This document shows positions 16,593 to 25,500 of a DNA stretch of 64,000 nucleotides, piece by piece (the stretch's first letter is position 1; the number at the start of each line of letters is the position of its first letter). Source of the stretch: Burkholderia pyrrocinia (GTDB taxonomy: Bacteria > Pseudomonadota > Gammaproteobacteria > Burkholderiales > Burkholderiaceae); assembly GCF_018417535.1 (NCBI RefSeq), contig NZ_CP070978.1, positions 3,100,001-3,164,000 on the forward strand. The letters are read 5' to 3'. The notes beneath the pieces were generated by a model. It was not told the DNA's origin and did not search any database. It worked only from the letters and a program-made list of their open reading frames with translations. Position numbers and translations under genes: made by a program.

Positions 16593-17931
16593 CCCGCACG
16601 GCGACGGCGCATTGCCCGGCGGCGCGGTCGGCGCGGGGGCCGGTTCGGCCGCGCTCGCGTCGCCGTGGAACCTGTGCTTCCTGAGCGGGCCGATGTACGG
16701 CCGCACGATGTCGCTCGCGCGCGGCGCGAACTGGGTCGGCACGGCTGCCGATTGCGAAGTGATCCTGCCCGATCGCGAGATCGGCGCGAAACAGGTGTGC
16801 CTGCAGGTCGGCGCGCTCGCGGTGACCGTGCAGAACCACGGCGGCGACGCCGGTGCGCCGGTGCTGTTCAACGACGAACCGCTCGGCACCGGCCGCCGCT
16901 CGATGACGCCGAACGACGTCGTGACGGTCGGCTCGATCCGGCTCGGCATCGCGCGGCACGCGCAGGCGAGCGTCGCGGTGCCCGACGAAGCCGATGCGCC
17001 GGATGCCGCGCGCGAGGCGGCGTGGCTCGGCTGGCTCACGGGCGGATTGCGCCGCCTCGGCAGCCGGCGGCTCGTGATCGCGCTGGTCGCGCTGTGGATC
17101 GGCGTGCTGCTCGGCGCGCTCGGCTACGGCTTCGTCACGTGGTCGGGGCGCCTGCCGTGGCAGCACGAATCGGTGCTCGCGCGCACGCACCGGCTGCAGC
17201 AACTGCTGCACGCGTATCCGGAGCTGGCCGTCGCGCCGCGCGACGACGGCGTGATCGTGTCGGGCTATGCGAGCGACCCGGCCGCGCGCGAACGCGTCGC
17301 GCAGATCGTCGCGGGCGTTGATAACGCGGCGCTCGGCAACATCTACGTGGTCAGCGACCTGGTCGCGACCGCGCAGACCTATTTCAGCGATACGGCGCTG
17401 ACGGTCGCGTATCTCGGCCGCGGCCGGATCGAGCTGACCGGTGCGGCCGCGCGCGCGCAGATCGAGCCGCGCATCCGCAACTACATGAAGGACGCGCGCC
17501 CGGCGCTCGAAGTGGTCGATCACGTGCGCGACGCCGATCCGGCCGCGCCGCGCACGACGACAACGCTCGGCGGGATGGCCGGCATTCCGGAGATCACGAC
17601 CGTGTTCGCCGGCGACGGCGACCAGCGCTACATCGAGACGGCCGACGGCAGCCGCTATTTCGAAGGCGCGCGGCTGAAGGACGGGCCGACCGTCGTGTCG
17701 ATCGGCCCGGATGAAGTCGTGTTCGAACGCAACGGCCAGCGCATCACGATGCCGCTCGGCGGCGCGTCGGCGAACGTGCCCGAGCAGGCGCCAGCGCCGC
17801 CCGTGGCGCCGCTCGCGAGCGGCGCGGCGGCCGGGGTCGCGCAGCCGGTACCGGGGCCGACGCTGGTGCCGGACGCTCCGGCGGCCGGCGCCGCGGCGGC
17901 CGGTGCATCGACGAAGGACGCGGCGCACTAG
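16573..17931 (+). CDS. sctD: SctD, T3SS inner-membrane ring protein
   Basis: A 452-residue single-pass protein. An FHA-like cytoplasmic domain covers about residues 30-125 (LCFLSGPMYGRTMSLARGANWVGTAADCEVILPD). A transmembrane helix lies around residues 168-190 (RLVIALVALWIGVLLGALGYGF). The periplasmic part has ring-building/BON-like repeats. The C-terminal ~60 residues are Ala/Pro-rich and probably disordered. The start at 16573 follows GCAGGAG and overlaps sctC; the frame extends upstream only through sctC sequence. It connects SctJ and the secretin in the basal body. Confidence 0.88.
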   Translation: MSTTIIDPHGDGALPGGAVGAGAGSAALASPWNLCFLSGPMYGRTMSLARGANWVGTAADCEVILPDREIGAKQVCLQVGALAVTVQNHGGDAGAPVLFNDEPLGTGRRSMTPNDVVTVGSIRLGIARHAQASVAVPDEADAPDAAREAAWLGWLTGGLRRLGSRRLVIALVALWIGVLLGALGYGFVTWSGRLPWQHESVLARTHRLQQLLHAYPELAVAPRDDGVIVSGYASDPAARERVAQIVAGVDNAALGNIYVVSDLVATAQTYFSDTALTVAYLGRGRIELTGAAARAQIEPRIRNYMKDARPALEVVDHVRDADPAAPRTTTTLGGMAGIPEITTVFAGDGDQRYIETADGSRYFEGARLKDGPTVVSIGPDEVVFERNGQRITMPLGGASANVPEQAPAPPVAPLASGAAAGVAQPVPGPTLVPDAPAAGAAAAGASTKDAAH

Positions 17932-18072
17932 CGCCGCGACGGGTCATGCGCATCGCGTAACAGGCGGTGCGCGCATTACGCGGGGCGTCGCATCGGTGCG
18001 GCGGCTCACGTCGCCGGCGGGGCATGGGGCCGCCGCCGGAAGGTGGATGAAGTTCACGTCAAGGAGCGAAAC

Positions 18073-18285
18073 ATGGGTACCCAGGCAGCAGGTGGCGCAA
18101 CCAATACGAACCAGGTCCAGCAGCAGGCCGACGACCTGACCAAGACGCAGCTCGAACTGACGAAGATCAACTTCCAGGTCCAGCAGTCGACCGCGACGTT
18201 CGAAACCAGCAACGCAGTGACCGCGCAGGAGGGGACGGCGAACGCCCAGGTTGCGCAACACCTGAGTTCCGCCGGCCGCGCATGA
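18073..18285 (+). CDS. small T3SS protein, candidate needle/pilus subunit SctF
   Basis: A 70-residue, signal-less, very polar helical protein (QQQADDLTKTQLELTKINFQ and later ATFETSNAVTAQEG), with AAGGAG upstream of the ATG at 18073. It sits between sctD and sctI, where a needle gene is often found, and no other gene in the cluster can be SctF. Size and lack of a signal peptide fit a needle or Hrp-pilus subunit, but the W/FD motif of PrgI/YscF-type needles is absent. A small T3SS accessory protein is the alternative. Assignment rests on position and size. Confidence 0.5.
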   Translation: MGTQAAGGATNTNQVQQQADDLTKTQLELTKINFQVQQSTATFETSNAVTAQEGTANAQVAQHLSSAGRA

Positions 18286-18433
18286 CGCCGGTCGCCGGCC
18301 GCGCCGCGCGCCGATGCGCGCCGGGCCTGCCCGCGAAGGGCGCCCGGCCGCGGATGCGCGCGTGCCGGCCGGCCTGTTCCGGGCGGGCCCGACCGAGCCG
18401 GTCCGGCGCCTGCCAGCCAAGGAGGGCATGGAT

Positions 18434-18907
18434 ATGTCAGTGACAGGCGTAGGCGCGGCGCCGCCGGGCGCGGCCGCGCTCGCGGGTGCCGTGCAGCAAA
18501 CGGGCTCGGCGTCCGATCCGGCGCAGGTGCGCCAGTTCGATGCGCTGATGCAGCCGGGTGCATCGCCGGCTGCATCGTCTTCGTCGGGCGTCGCGATGTC
18601 GCGCGCGCCGGCGGATGCGGCGCCGGCCGTGCAGATGACGCCCGCGCAGGCGAACCAGTCGTCGCTCGTCGAGCGCTTGCGCACCTACGGCAACGATCTC
18701 GACACGCGGTACGCGAACATCGACAAGCATCGCAGCGAGATGCTGACGTCGATGGCGGACAGCCGCAGCGATCCGATGATGACGATGGTGAAGGCGATGG
18801 ATTTCCAGTGGACGGCGACCACCACGATTTCGGAATACCAGTTGAGCCTGTCGGTCGCGCAGGCGGCGAACGGCTTCACGCACACGGTGCTGAAGACGCA
18901 GGAGTGA
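18434..18907 (+). CDS. sctI: SctI, T3SS inner-rod protein
   Basis: A 157-residue signal-less protein. The N-terminal ~75 residues are Ala/Ser/Pro-rich and flexible. The C-terminal part (MMTMVKAMDFQWTATTTISE, then YQLSLSVAQAANGFTHTVLK) has the amphipathic helices and the closing pattern of YscI/HrpB inner-rod proteins. AAGGAGG stands eight bases before ATG 18434; the ATG at 18428 is too close to that site. The gene lies directly before sctJ, a common pairing. The rod links the export gate to the needle in the periplasm. Confidence 0.75.
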   Translation: MSVTGVGAAPPGAAALAGAVQQTGSASDPAQVRQFDALMQPGASPAASSSSGVAMSRAPADAAPAVQMTPAQANQSSLVERLRTYGNDLDTRYANIDKHRSEMLTSMADSRSDPMMTMVKAMDFQWTATTTISEYQLSLSVAQAANGFTHTVLKTQE

Positions 18908-18959
18908 AAGCGTGCGCGTGGACCGGATACGGCCTCGCGCACCCTGAAGCGGACAAACG

Positions 18960-19877
18960 ATGACGACGATCGATTCGACGCCGCGCGCACATGCGTGGCG
19001 CAGCCGGGCGGCGCGCGCGCTGCTCGCGGGGCTGCTCGTGCTGCTGGCCGGGTGCCAGAAGGAGCTGTACTCGGGCCTGTCGGAGCGCGACGCGAACCAG
19101 ATGGTCGCGGTGCTCGGCGATGCGGGCATCAGCGCGTCGAAGGACAACGACGCGCGCGACACGTCGGACCGCAACGCATGGCTCGTGAGCGTCGCGGACG
19201 GCGACATGCAGTCGGCGCTCACGGTGCTGCAGGCGAACGGACTGCCGAAGCCGAGCTATGCGAGCCTCGGCGAGCTGTTCCAGAAGCAGGGCCTCGTGTC
19301 GACGCCGGCCGAGGAGCGCGTGCGCTATCTGTACGGCGTGTCGCAGGACCTGTCGCGTACGCTGCAGGACATCGAGGGCGTGGTCGTCGCGCGCGTGCAG
19401 GTCGTGATTCCGGAGAACGATCCGCTCGCGGACAAGATCAAGCCGTCGTCGGCGGCCGTGTATATCCGCTACCGCCCGGGCGTCGACCTGCGTGCGATGG
19501 CGCCGATGGTCAAGGATCTCGTCGCGCACAGCATCGAAGGGCTGCAGTACGACAACGTGTCGCTGTTCCTGCAGCCGGCCGCGGCGCAAGCGACGCGCGT
19601 GGACGGGATCGGCAGCGCGGTGACCGACATCGTGCGGCTGCGCTCGCCGCTCGGCTGGCTCGTGTTCGCGCTGATCCTGCTGACCTGCGCGGTGATCGCG
19701 CTGTCGGCCGCGCGGCGCGGGATGTTCGGCGCGCGGCTCGCGGGCCTGCTCGGCGCGCCGCGCGGCGCCAATGGCGGGAACGGGGGGGCCGGCCATCCGG
19801 CGTCCGGGCATCCGGCGTCCGGACAGTCGGCCGGCGGCGGTCTGCGCACGCCGGACCGCGCACGCGACGGCGCATGA
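18960..19877 (+). CDS. sctJ: SctJ, T3SS inner-membrane ring lipoprotein
   Basis: A 305-residue member of the YscJ/FliF family. It starts with a lipoprotein signal (LLAGLLVLLAGC, Cys near residue 33, then QKELYSGLSERDANQMV, the classic start of mature SctJ). Two ring-building domains follow, including EGVVVARVQVVIPENDPL and PSSAAVYIRYRPG. A transmembrane helix (LGWLVFALILLTCAVIAL) lies near residue 240 and a Gly/Pro-rich cytoplasmic tail ends the protein. The stop overlaps the sctK ATG (ATGA). It forms the inner-membrane ring with SctD. Confidence 0.95.
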   Translation: MTTIDSTPRAHAWRSRAARALLAGLLVLLAGCQKELYSGLSERDANQMVAVLGDAGISASKDNDARDTSDRNAWLVSVADGDMQSALTVLQANGLPKPSYASLGELFQKQGLVSTPAEERVRYLYGVSQDLSRTLQDIEGVVVARVQVVIPENDPLADKIKPSSAAVYIRYRPGVDLRAMAPMVKDLVAHSIEGLQYDNVSLFLQPAAAQATRVDGIGSAVTDIVRLRSPLGWLVFALILLTCAVIALSAARRGMFGARLAGLLGAPRGANGGNGGAGHPASGHPASGQSAGGGLRTPDRARDGA

Positions 19878-20611
19878 GCGATCCGCACGCGCCTCCGGGT
19901 GACGCGCCTGACGCCGCGCCGCTGCCATGGCTGCAGCCGCTCGCGCCGCCGCCCGCCGCGCGCCGTGCCGCGTTTCATGCGCTCGTCTGCGATTTCAACC
20001 TGCGGCCCGACCGTTATCTGCACGTGACGCGCGTGCCGGCCGACTGGCCCGCGCGCTACCGTTCGCCGGACGCGTTCGGCGCGGCCGGCCGCAAGCTGCT
20101 CGCGCGGCACCTGCTCGATGCGAACGGCGTGGCCGACCGGCACGACTTCGACGTCGCGAACCCGTGCGCGCGGCTCGCGCTGCTGCCGGGCGCGGCGCTC
20201 GAGCAACTGGCGTCGTATGCGGGGCTGCTGCTGCATCGCGGCTGGCTGCGCGATGCGCTGACCATCAGGCGCATCCGCGCGGAAGTCGCGGCCCGGCTCG
20301 GCGGCGACGCGCTGGAGCTCGCGCTCGAACGCGCGCCGGAATTCGGCGCGCTCGCCGACACGCTCGAACCGTGGCGCGCCGATCCCGCCGCGCTGCCCGT
20401 CGTGATCCGCGCGCGCGGCGGGCGATTGCTCGCGGATTTCATCGGCGTGGCGGGCGATGCGGTCGCGCGGCGCGCGCGCCTGAAGTTCAACCGCGCGATC
20501 GACGACGAAGCGCCTTACTGGCTGAACCGCGCGCAGCGCGACCAGTTCGGCGAATTGCTGTTCCTGTTTCTGATTCCCGAGAGGCTTGCGTCATGGGACT
20601 GGCTTTTCTGA
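19874..20611 (+). CDS. sctK: SctK, T3SS cytoplasmic sorting-platform adaptor
   Basis: A 245-residue cytoplasmic protein starting at the ATG that overlaps the sctJ stop. The [16 protein letters not shown] motif near the N-terminus and [15 protein letters not shown] in the middle resemble YscK/HrpD-type proteins, which attach the sorting platform to the SctD ring. The family is poorly conserved, so the call rests partly on the J-K-L-N gene order. Its end overlaps sctL by 19 bp. Confidence 0.75.
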   Translation: MSDPHAPPGDAPDAAPLPWLQPLAPPPAARRAAFHALVCDFNLRPDRYLHVTRVPADWPARYRSPDAFGAAGRKLLARHLLDANGVADRHDFDVANPCARLALLPGAALEQLASYAGLLLHRGWLRDALTIRRIRAEVAARLGGDALELALERAPEFGALADTLEPWRADPAALPVVIRARGGRLLADFIGVAGDAVARRARLKFNRAIDDEAPYWLNRAQRDQFGELLFLFLIPERLASWDWLF

Positions 20612-21222
20612 TCACGAGCGACAACCTGCAGCTGCTGTCGGAGCGCAAGGTGCTCAAGGAGCGCGAATACGCGGCGCTGCTCGATGCGTCCGCGGTGATC
20701 GCGACCGCGCACGACGAGGCCGCGCGCATCGTCACCGACGCGCAGCGCGAATTCGACAAGCGGCAGGCGGCCGGCTACGACGAAGGGATGCGCCGCGCGC
20801 AGCGCGAGCAGGCCGCGCAGGCGTACACGCAGGCGCTCGCGGCCGCGCGCACGATGGAGACGATGAAGGACGCGATGGCCGATATCGTCGTGAAGGCCGT
20901 GCGCGCGATCGTCGGCGAGATGAGCACGCAGAAGCTGTACGAGGCCGCGCTGGCGCGGATCGCGCCGCTCGTGCGCGACGAGGCGTTCCTGGTCGTGCAT
21001 GTCGCGCCCGGCCGCAACGACGAGATGCGCGACGCGCTCGAAGGCGCGTTTGCCGGCCAGTCGAACCGGCAGAAGATCCGCATCGTCGAGGACGCGCAGC
21101 TCGAACGCCACGCGTGCACGGTCGAGACGCCGTCCGGGCGCATCGACGCGAGCCTCGACCTGCAGATCGACGCGCTGCGCCAGGCGATCCGCCGCGACGC
21201 GCTGAAGGGCGCCGCGCGATGA
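20593..21222 (+). CDS. sctL: SctL, T3SS ATPase stator/regulator
   Basis: A 209-residue HrpE/YscL/FliH-family protein. It opens with [21 protein letters not shown], typical of the family. A long charged helical segment (about residues 30-90) follows, then a C-terminal V-ATPase-E-like domain ([43 protein letters not shown]). SctL binds the N-terminus of SctN and links it to the sorting platform. GAGAGG precedes the ATG. The stop overlaps the ATG of sctN (ATGA). Confidence 0.9.
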   Translation: MGLAFLITSDNLQLLSERKVLKEREYAALLDASAVIATAHDEAARIVTDAQREFDKRQAAGYDEGMRRAQREQAAQAYTQALAAARTMETMKDAMADIVVKAVRAIVGEMSTQKLYEAALARIAPLVRDEAFLVVHVAPGRNDEMRDALEGAFAGQSNRQKIRIVEDAQLERHACTVETPSGRIDASLDLQIDALRQAIRRDALKGAAR

Positions 21223-22601
21223 ACGCGCCGCTTGACGATACGCAACCGTTCGGCAGCGGCGACGACGACGGCGCGCCGTTCGATCGCGGCCGCCTCGTCG
21301 GCGAGCTCGACGCGGGGCTCGCGTTTTTCTCGCCGGTGTCGGTGCAGGGCCGCGTCAATCATGCGGTCGGGCAGATCCTGAACGCGACGGGCATCCGTGC
21401 GCGGCTCGGCGAGATCTGCGAGCTTCGCACACCGAACCAGCCGACGCTGCTCGCCGAAGTGGTCGGGTTTTCGCGGCAGACGACGCTGCTTACGCCGCTC
21501 GGCGACGTGGCCGGGCTGTCGCCGGAAACGACCGTGGTGCCGTCCGGGCGCGAGCATGTATTCCCGGTGGGCGAAGGGCTGTTCGGCCGCGTGCTCGACG
21601 GGCTCGGCCGGCCGCTCGACGATCGCGGGCCGGTGACGGGCGCCGCGTGGGTGTCGACGCAGCAGGACCCGCCGAACCCGCTCGCGCGCCAGATGATCGA
21701 CACGCCGTTTCAGACCGGCGTGCGCGTGATCGACGGGTTGATGACGCTCGGCATCGGGCAGCGCGTCGGCATTTTCGCGCCGTCGGGCGTCGGCAAGAGC
21801 ACGCTGCTCGGGATGATCGCGCGCGGCGCGCAGGCCGACGTGAACGTGATCGCGCTGGTCGGCGAACGCGGCCGCGAGGTGCGCGAATTCATCGAGCACA
21901 GCCTGTCGCCCGAGGTGCGCGCGCGTTCGATCGTCGTCGTGTCGACGTCCGATCGCCCCGCGATGGAGCGCGTGAAATCCGCGCTCGTCGCCACCGCGAT
22001 TGCGGAGCATTTCCGCGATGCGGGCAAGCGCGTGCTGCTGCTCGTCGATTCGCTGACGCGCTTTGCGCGCGCGCAGCGCGAGGTCGGCCTCGCGAGCGGC
22101 GAGCCGCCGACGCGGCGCAGCTTTCCGCCGTCGACGTTCGCGGTGCTGCCGCGCCTGCTCGAACGCGCGGGGCAGGGCGCGAACGGGTCGATCACCGCGC
22201 TCTACACGGTGCTCGTCGAAGGCGACGAGGAATCGGACCCGATCGCCGAGGAAGTGCGCTCGATCCTCGATGGCCACATCGTGCTGTCGCGCAAGATCGC
22301 GCTCGCGAACCGCTATCCGGCGATCGACGTGCTCGCGAGCCTGTCGCGCGTGATGCCGCTCGTCGCGAGCCGCGCGCACCAGCAGGCGGCCGCGCGCGTG
22401 CGCGAGCTGATCGCGAAGTACCAGGAGATCGAGCTGCTCGTGCAGATCGGCGAGTACCGCGAAGGCAGCGACCGGCTCGGCGATCTCGCGCTGCGCGCAC
22501 GCGACGCGATCGGTGCGTTCTGCGCGCAGGCGTCGCACGAGGACGTGCATTTCGACGCGCTGCTCGCGAAGCTGACGAAGCTGGCGAACGATCATGTCTG
22601 A
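21219..22601 (+). CDS. sctN: SctN, T3SS ATPase
   Basis: A 460-residue hexameric ATPase of the FliI/YscN family, which unfolds substrates and releases chaperones at the export gate. Walker A is [12 protein letters not shown] (about residues 184-195), Walker B is [11 protein letters not shown], and the [18 protein letters not shown] and [21 protein letters not shown] blocks are typical. Overlaps: ATGA with sctL upstream, eight bases with sctO downstream. All catalytic motifs appear intact. Confidence 0.97.
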   Translation: MNAPLDDTQPFGSGDDDGAPFDRGRLVGELDAGLAFFSPVSVQGRVNHAVGQILNATGIRARLGEICELRTPNQPTLLAEVVGFSRQTTLLTPLGDVAGLSPETTVVPSGREHVFPVGEGLFGRVLDGLGRPLDDRGPVTGAAWVSTQQDPPNPLARQMIDTPFQTGVRVIDGLMTLGIGQRVGIFAPSGVGKSTLLGMIARGAQADVNVIALVGERGREVREFIEHSLSPEVRARSIVVVSTSDRPAMERVKSALVATAIAEHFRDAGKRVLLLVDSLTRFARAQREVGLASGEPPTRRSFPPSTFAVLPRLLERAGQGANGSITALYTVLVEGDEESDPIAEEVRSILDGHIVLSRKIALANRYPAIDVLASLSRVMPLVASRAHQQAAARVRELIAKYQEIELLVQIGEYREGSDRLGDLALRARDAIGAFCAQASHEDVHFDALLAKLTKLANDHV

Positions 22602-23370
22602 AGCCGACGACCGCCTCGTGCTCGCCACGCTCGCACGCCTGAAGCGCGTGCGCGAGATGCGCAGCCAGATCGCGCGCGTCGCGGCCGCGCGCCAGCAGGG
22701 CATCGCCGCGCAAAGCCGCCGCGCGCTCGACGCCGCGCACGCGCAGCTCGCGCAGCAGGTCGCCGCGAAGGCCGCGATCCAGACGCGGCTCGCCGACGAC
22801 GTGCGCGAGGCGCGCGTGCTGCAGAACGCGGCGGCCGACACGCGCACGTTCGACCGGCACATCGGCACCGCGAACGCGTCGGTGAGCAAGGCCGTGCACG
22901 TGCATCGCGACCACGAGGCGACGCTTGCCGACCTGCAGCGCGCCGCGCGCAAGGCGAAAGCCGCCGAGGACAAGCTCGACAAGGCCGGCGAGAAGGCGCT
23001 GCACGCGCGCGCCGCGCGGGTCGAGCGCGATGCCGACGAAGTCGCGGACGGCTACGCGGTGCGGCGCTTCGCGATGCCCGGCGCATGGGCGGCCGGGGCG
23101 GGCGACGCTTCCGGCCACGCGGCGGCGCACCCCGAAGCGGCCGCCGCGTTCGACGCGGAGATGGCCGCCCGGCCGGCCGATGCGGAAGCCGGCGCGGCCG
23201 ATGTGACCGACGCAACCGACGCAACCGACGCAACCGACGCAACCGACGCAACCGACGCAACCGCCCCGGCCGACGCAACCGCCCCGACCGACGACATCGC
23301 CCCGGCCGACAACATCGCCCCGGCCGACAACATCGCGCCGCCGCCCGCCGCCGCGGAGCGCCGATGCTAG
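22594..23370 (+). CDS. sctO: SctO, T3SS stalk protein with repetitive acidic tail
   Basis: Residues 1-150 are an Ala/Arg/Gln-rich helical coiled coil ([22 protein letters not shown] and onward), as in YscO/FliJ stalk proteins that sit in the SctN hexamer. The protein is 258 residues, while family members are usually near 150. The surplus is a disordered Ala/Asp/Thr/Pro tail containing the 9-bp repeat at 23212-23262 and an 18-bp repeat after it. The start overlaps the end of sctN and the stop overlaps the sctT ATG. The call rests on helical composition and gene order. Confidence 0.75.
   Translation: MSEADDRLVLATLARLKRVREMRSQIARVAAARQQGIAAQSRRALDAAHAQLAQQVAAKAAIQTRLADDVREARVLQNAAADTRTFDRHIGTANASVSKAVHVHRDHEATLADLQRAARKAKAAEDKLDKAGEKALHARAARVERDADEVADGYAVRRFAMPGAWAAGAGDASGHAAAHPEAAAAFDAEMAARPADAEAGAADVTDATDATDATDATDATDATAPADATAPTDDIAPADNIAPADNIAPPPAAAERRC
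23212..23262 (+). repeat. 9-bp tandem repeat in sctO (GCAACCGAC)
   Basis: Five perfect copies of GCAACCGAC plus a partial sixth, encoding (Ala-Thr-Asp)n in frame. The perfect identity of the copies suggests recent slippage and likely length variation between strains. Confidence 0.9.
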
Positions 23371-24173
23371 ACCAGGCCGCGGGTTTCAACGACGTCGCGG
23401 GCACGCTGCGACCGCTGCTCTACGTGATGCCGCGCCTGTTGCCGATCATGTTCGTCGTGCCGGTGTTCAACGAGCAGATCGTCACGGGCCTCGTGCGCAA
23501 CGGGATCGCCGTCGTGATTGCCGCGTTCGTCGCGCCGGCGATCGATTCCGCACAGGTGGCCGCGCTGCCGTTCCTGATGTGGTGCCTGCTGGTCGCGAAG
23601 GAGGCGGTGATCGGCATGCTGCTCGCGGGCGCGTTCAGCGCGGTGCTGTTCGCGATCCAGGGCGTCGGTTACCTGATCGATTTCCAGACGGGCAGCGGCA
23701 GCGCCGCGTTCTTCGATCCGATGGGCGGGCACGAGGGCGGCCCGACATCGGGCTTCCTCAATTTCGTCGCGATCGCGCTGTTCGTCACGGCGGGCGGCCT
23801 GCAGGTGCTCGTGCAACTGTTCGCGCAGTCGTACGCGTGGTGGCCGATCGGCTCGCTCGGCCCCGATTTCTCGGCGATGCTGCAGACCTTCGTCGTGCGC
23901 CAGACCGATACGATTTTCGAATGGATGGTGAAGCTCGCCGCGCCGGTGACGATCGTGCTGGTGCTCGTCGAGCTCGGCATCGGCCTCGTCGGCCGCGCGG
24001 TGCCGCAGCTCAACATCTTCGTGTTCTCGCAGCCGCTGAAGAGCGCGCTCGCGCTGCTGATGATGGTGCTGTTCCTGCCGGTCGTATACGCGTCGCTGCA
24101 TTCGCTGCTGAGCCCCGACAGCGGGCTGATGGCGCTGCTGCGCGCGCTGTTCGCCGCGCACGGCGGCGCCTGA
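23364..24173 (+). CDS. sctT: SctT, T3SS export apparatus subunit
   Basis: A 269-residue polytopic protein of the FliR/YscT family (LLPIMFVVPVFNEQIVTGLVRNG; KEAVIGMLLAGAFSAVLFAIQGVGYLIDFQTG; FLNFVAIALFVTAGG). It completes the SctR5-S4-T1 export gate core together with sctS upstream and sctR in the opposing operon. The ATG at 23364 overlaps the sctO stop, so translation is probably coupled. Confidence 0.93.
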   Translation: MLDQAAGFNDVAGTLRPLLYVMPRLLPIMFVVPVFNEQIVTGLVRNGIAVVIAAFVAPAIDSAQVAALPFLMWCLLVAKEAVIGMLLAGAFSAVLFAIQGVGYLIDFQTGSGSAAFFDPMGGHEGGPTSGFLNFVAIALFVTAGGLQVLVQLFAQSYAWWPIGSLGPDFSAMLQTFVVRQTDTIFEWMVKLAAPVTIVLVLVELGIGLVGRAVPQLNIFVFSQPLKSALALLMMVLFLPVVYASLHSLLSPDSGLMALLRALFAAHGGA

Positions 24174-24191
24174 GCGCGCGACGGAGCCGAC

Positions 24192-25223
24192 ATGGCCGAA
24201 AAGGACCAGAAGCCGACCGCGAAACGCCTGCGCGAAGCGCGCGAGAAAGGCGAGGTGCCGAAGAGCGCGGAGACGATTTCGTCGGCGTTCTTCGTTGGCG
24301 TGTGCGTCGCGCTGGCGGTGGGAATCGGCTCGCTGTTCGCGCGGCTGCAAGCGCTGTTCCAGCTCGTGTTCGACGCGGCCGGCGCGGCCGACCCGTCCGC
24401 GCGGATCGCGGTGCTGATCGATGGCGCCGCGCGCGACTGGGCGACGCTGTCCGCGCAGATCGTCGCGGCCGGGCTGCTGGCGGGCCTGCTCGCGGGCTTC
24501 GTGCAGGTCGGCGGCGTGATGGCGTGGAGCCGCCTCATGCCGCAACTGTCGCGGCTCAATCCGGCCGAGGGGCTGAAGAACCTGTGGTCGCTGCGCAACC
24601 TCGTCAATCTCGCGAAGATGCTGCTGAAGACGGTGCTGCTCGCCGCGACGCTCGGCTGGCTGATCGTCGAGTCGCTGGACCCGTCGGTGCAGTCGGGCTT
24701 CACGCGGCCGATCTCGATCCTCGCGCTGATCGTGAAGCTGCTGATGCTGCTGTTCGGCTGGGCCGCGCTGATCTATATCGTGATGGCGCTGATCGACATC
24801 GTGCATCAGCGGCACGCGTTCAACCAGAAGATGAAGATGTCGATCGACGAAGTGCGGCGCGAGCACAAGGAGGACGAGGGCGACCCGCACATCGAGGCAA
24901 AGCGCCGGCAGCTCGCGCGCGAAGCGCAGTTCGCGTCGCTGCCCGACCGGATCGGCTTCGCGTCGGTGGTCGTCTATTCGCCGCGCGTCGCGGTCGCGCT
25001 CTATTACGGCGGGGTCGGCACGCTGCCGTGGGTGCTCGCGCGCGGCGAAGGCGAGGCGGCCGAGCGGATCGTGCGGCTCGCGCGCGACACGCTGCGCCCG
25101 ACGCTCGCGAACGCCGGGCTCGCGCAGGCGCTGTACGAGACGACACCCGAGAACGGCACGATCCAGCAGCAGCATTTCCGCGAGGTCGCGCAGTTGCTGA
25201 AATGGGCGACCGGCGCGACTTGA
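24192..25223 (+). CDS. sctU: SctU, T3SS switch protein lacking the NPTH self-cleavage motif
   Basis: A 343-residue FlhB/YscU-family inner-membrane protein. The N-terminus has the usual KPTAKRLREAREKGEVPKS. Four membrane helices follow, then the linker EVRREHKEDEGDPHIEAKRRQ and the cytoplasmic domain. In nearly all SctU/FlhB proteins the self-cleavage site reads NPTH followed by hydrophobic residues (VAL). Here the aligned segment reads VVVYSPRVAVALYYGG, so NPTH is replaced by SPRV at residues 263-266. The catalytic Asn and the Thr-His are absent and autocleavage should not occur. The rest of the protein, including the C-terminal GTIQQQHFREVAQLL block, is intact, so this is not a decayed gene. 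It is the last gene of the plus-strand T3SS operon. Confidence 0.93.
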   Translation: MAEKDQKPTAKRLREAREKGEVPKSAETISSAFFVGVCVALAVGIGSLFARLQALFQLVFDAAGAADPSARIAVLIDGAARDWATLSAQIVAAGLLAGLLAGFVQVGGVMAWSRLMPQLSRLNPAEGLKNLWSLRNLVNLAKMLLKTVLLAATLGWLIVESLDPSVQSGFTRPISILALIVKLLMLLFGWAALIYIVMALIDIVHQRHAFNQKMKMSIDEVRREHKEDEGDPHIEAKRRQLAREAQFASLPDRIGFASVVVYSPRVAVALYYGGVGTLPWVLARGEGEAAERIVRLARDTLRPTLANAGLAQALYETTPENGTIQQQHFREVAQLLKWATGAT

Positions 25224-25500
25224 TGCGCGCCGCGGCGGGCCACGCCAGACGTGTCGGTATGCTGCCCATTTTTTCGGTCTGCGAGCCAGTGCGGCCCACT
25301 GTTCCGATTCGATATGGCCCTTTGCGCGCTCATGCGTGCGCGGCGCTTGACGCGATTTTTTTTCCGGTCGTCACCGGAATTCATCGGTGAATTATTGCTG
25401 AATTATTTCTTCGTAATATGGCTCGACCGTCACGCCTGACGGCGGGCCGCGAGGTTGCGCCACGCGTGACGGACCAGGTCAACAGGGGCGAACAAATCAA

